Shown here one piece after another: positions 63,992 to 64,000 of a stretch of 64,000 nucleotides of DNA (position 1 is its first letter; the number at the start of each line of letters is the position of its first letter). The notes under the pieces were generated by a model. That model did not search any database, was not told the origin of the DNA, and was given only the letters and a program-made list of their open reading frames with translations. This DNA is from Lachnospiraceae bacterium (GTDB taxonomy: Bacteria; Bacillota; Clostridia; Lachnospirales; Lachnospiraceae). Both the position numbers and the translations under genes were made by a program. Where the stretch lies: assembly GCA_017540605.1 (NCBI GenBank), contig JAFYAS010000026.1, forward strand, positions 115,668 to 179,667, given 5' to 3'.

Positions 63992-64000
63992 TGTAGTGAA

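Larger units (their letters stand above)
63558..64000. other. Non-coding, hairpin-rich tail
   Basis: 443 bases with no gene that I can support on either strand. It holds a terminator (63,650-63,669), two copies of the palindromic element, and two more hairpins. The dense inverted repeats suggest mobile or regulatory intergenic elements. Confidence 0.6.

Overview
The window looks like chromosomal DNA of a low-to-moderate GC Firmicute of the Lachnospiraceae type (Butyrivibrio/Pseudobutyrivibrio-like; an inference from gene content). Evidence: a PolC-type replicative polymerase, the clostridial order pyrH-frr-uppS-cdsA-dxr-rseP-ispG-polC, strong GGAGG ribosome binding sites, a class B sortase, an FtsW/penicillin-binding protein pair, and a Ser/Thr kinase with PASTA domains. 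Every gene I support lies on the minus strand, so transcription runs from high to low coordinates.

Region 1 (1-14,602) is a core growth operon with a consensus promoter at 14,574-14,602. It holds a small membrane protein, an acidic bactofilin, pyrH, frr, uppS, cdsA, a large DUF2339-type membrane protein, dxr, rseP, ispG and polC (cut by the left edge). Region 2 (14,614-23,665) has its own promoter and is the least explained part: an acyl carrier protein, a possible BtrH-like protein, a phosphopantetheinyl transferase, and a 2,304-residue protein with a papain-like Cys/His/Asp patch and a HipA/PI4-kinase-like patch. Region 3 (23,708-37,857) holds cardiolipin synthase, a Gx transporter/NusG-II/ApbE flavinylation set, a GNAT enzyme, hisF and hisH, an acidic membrane protein, CheV, a lipoprotein, a two-component system, a Bax-inhibitor-like protein, sortase B and a NUDIX hydrolase.

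Region 4 (37,900-49,336) is a type VII secretion (ESX/Yuk-like) operon. It has an FHA-bearing EssC ATPase, two WXG100-family proteins, a lipase with a C-terminal helical targeting-like domain, three more small helical proteins, a YukD-like protein, an active-looking Ser/Thr kinase with two PASTA domains, and a Sec-secreted Fn3-type protein. EsaA, EssA and EssB/YukC are not in the window. Region 5 (49,376-56,715) is a promoter-to-terminator operon: ruvA, ruvB, zapA, a U32 peptidase-family gene, an FtsW/RodA gene and a class B PBP. Region 6 (56,734-63,669) has hflK/hflC, a polar amino acid ABC transporter, a secreted protein with an HEXXH motif, and an XRE-type regulator. The last 330 bases are non-coding and rich in hairpins, including copies of a 34-base palindromic element also found at 58,673.

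How parts may cooperate (inference): region 1 couples translation recycling, UMP supply, isoprenoid and phospholipid synthesis, and membrane proteolysis. In region 4 the kinase and the FHA domain of EssC suggest phosphorylation-controlled secretion of the lipase. In region 2 the transferase would activate the carrier protein, and the other two genes probably use or receive its thioester-bound group. The best candidates for undescribed biology are region 2 and the minimal, kinase-associated type VII locus.
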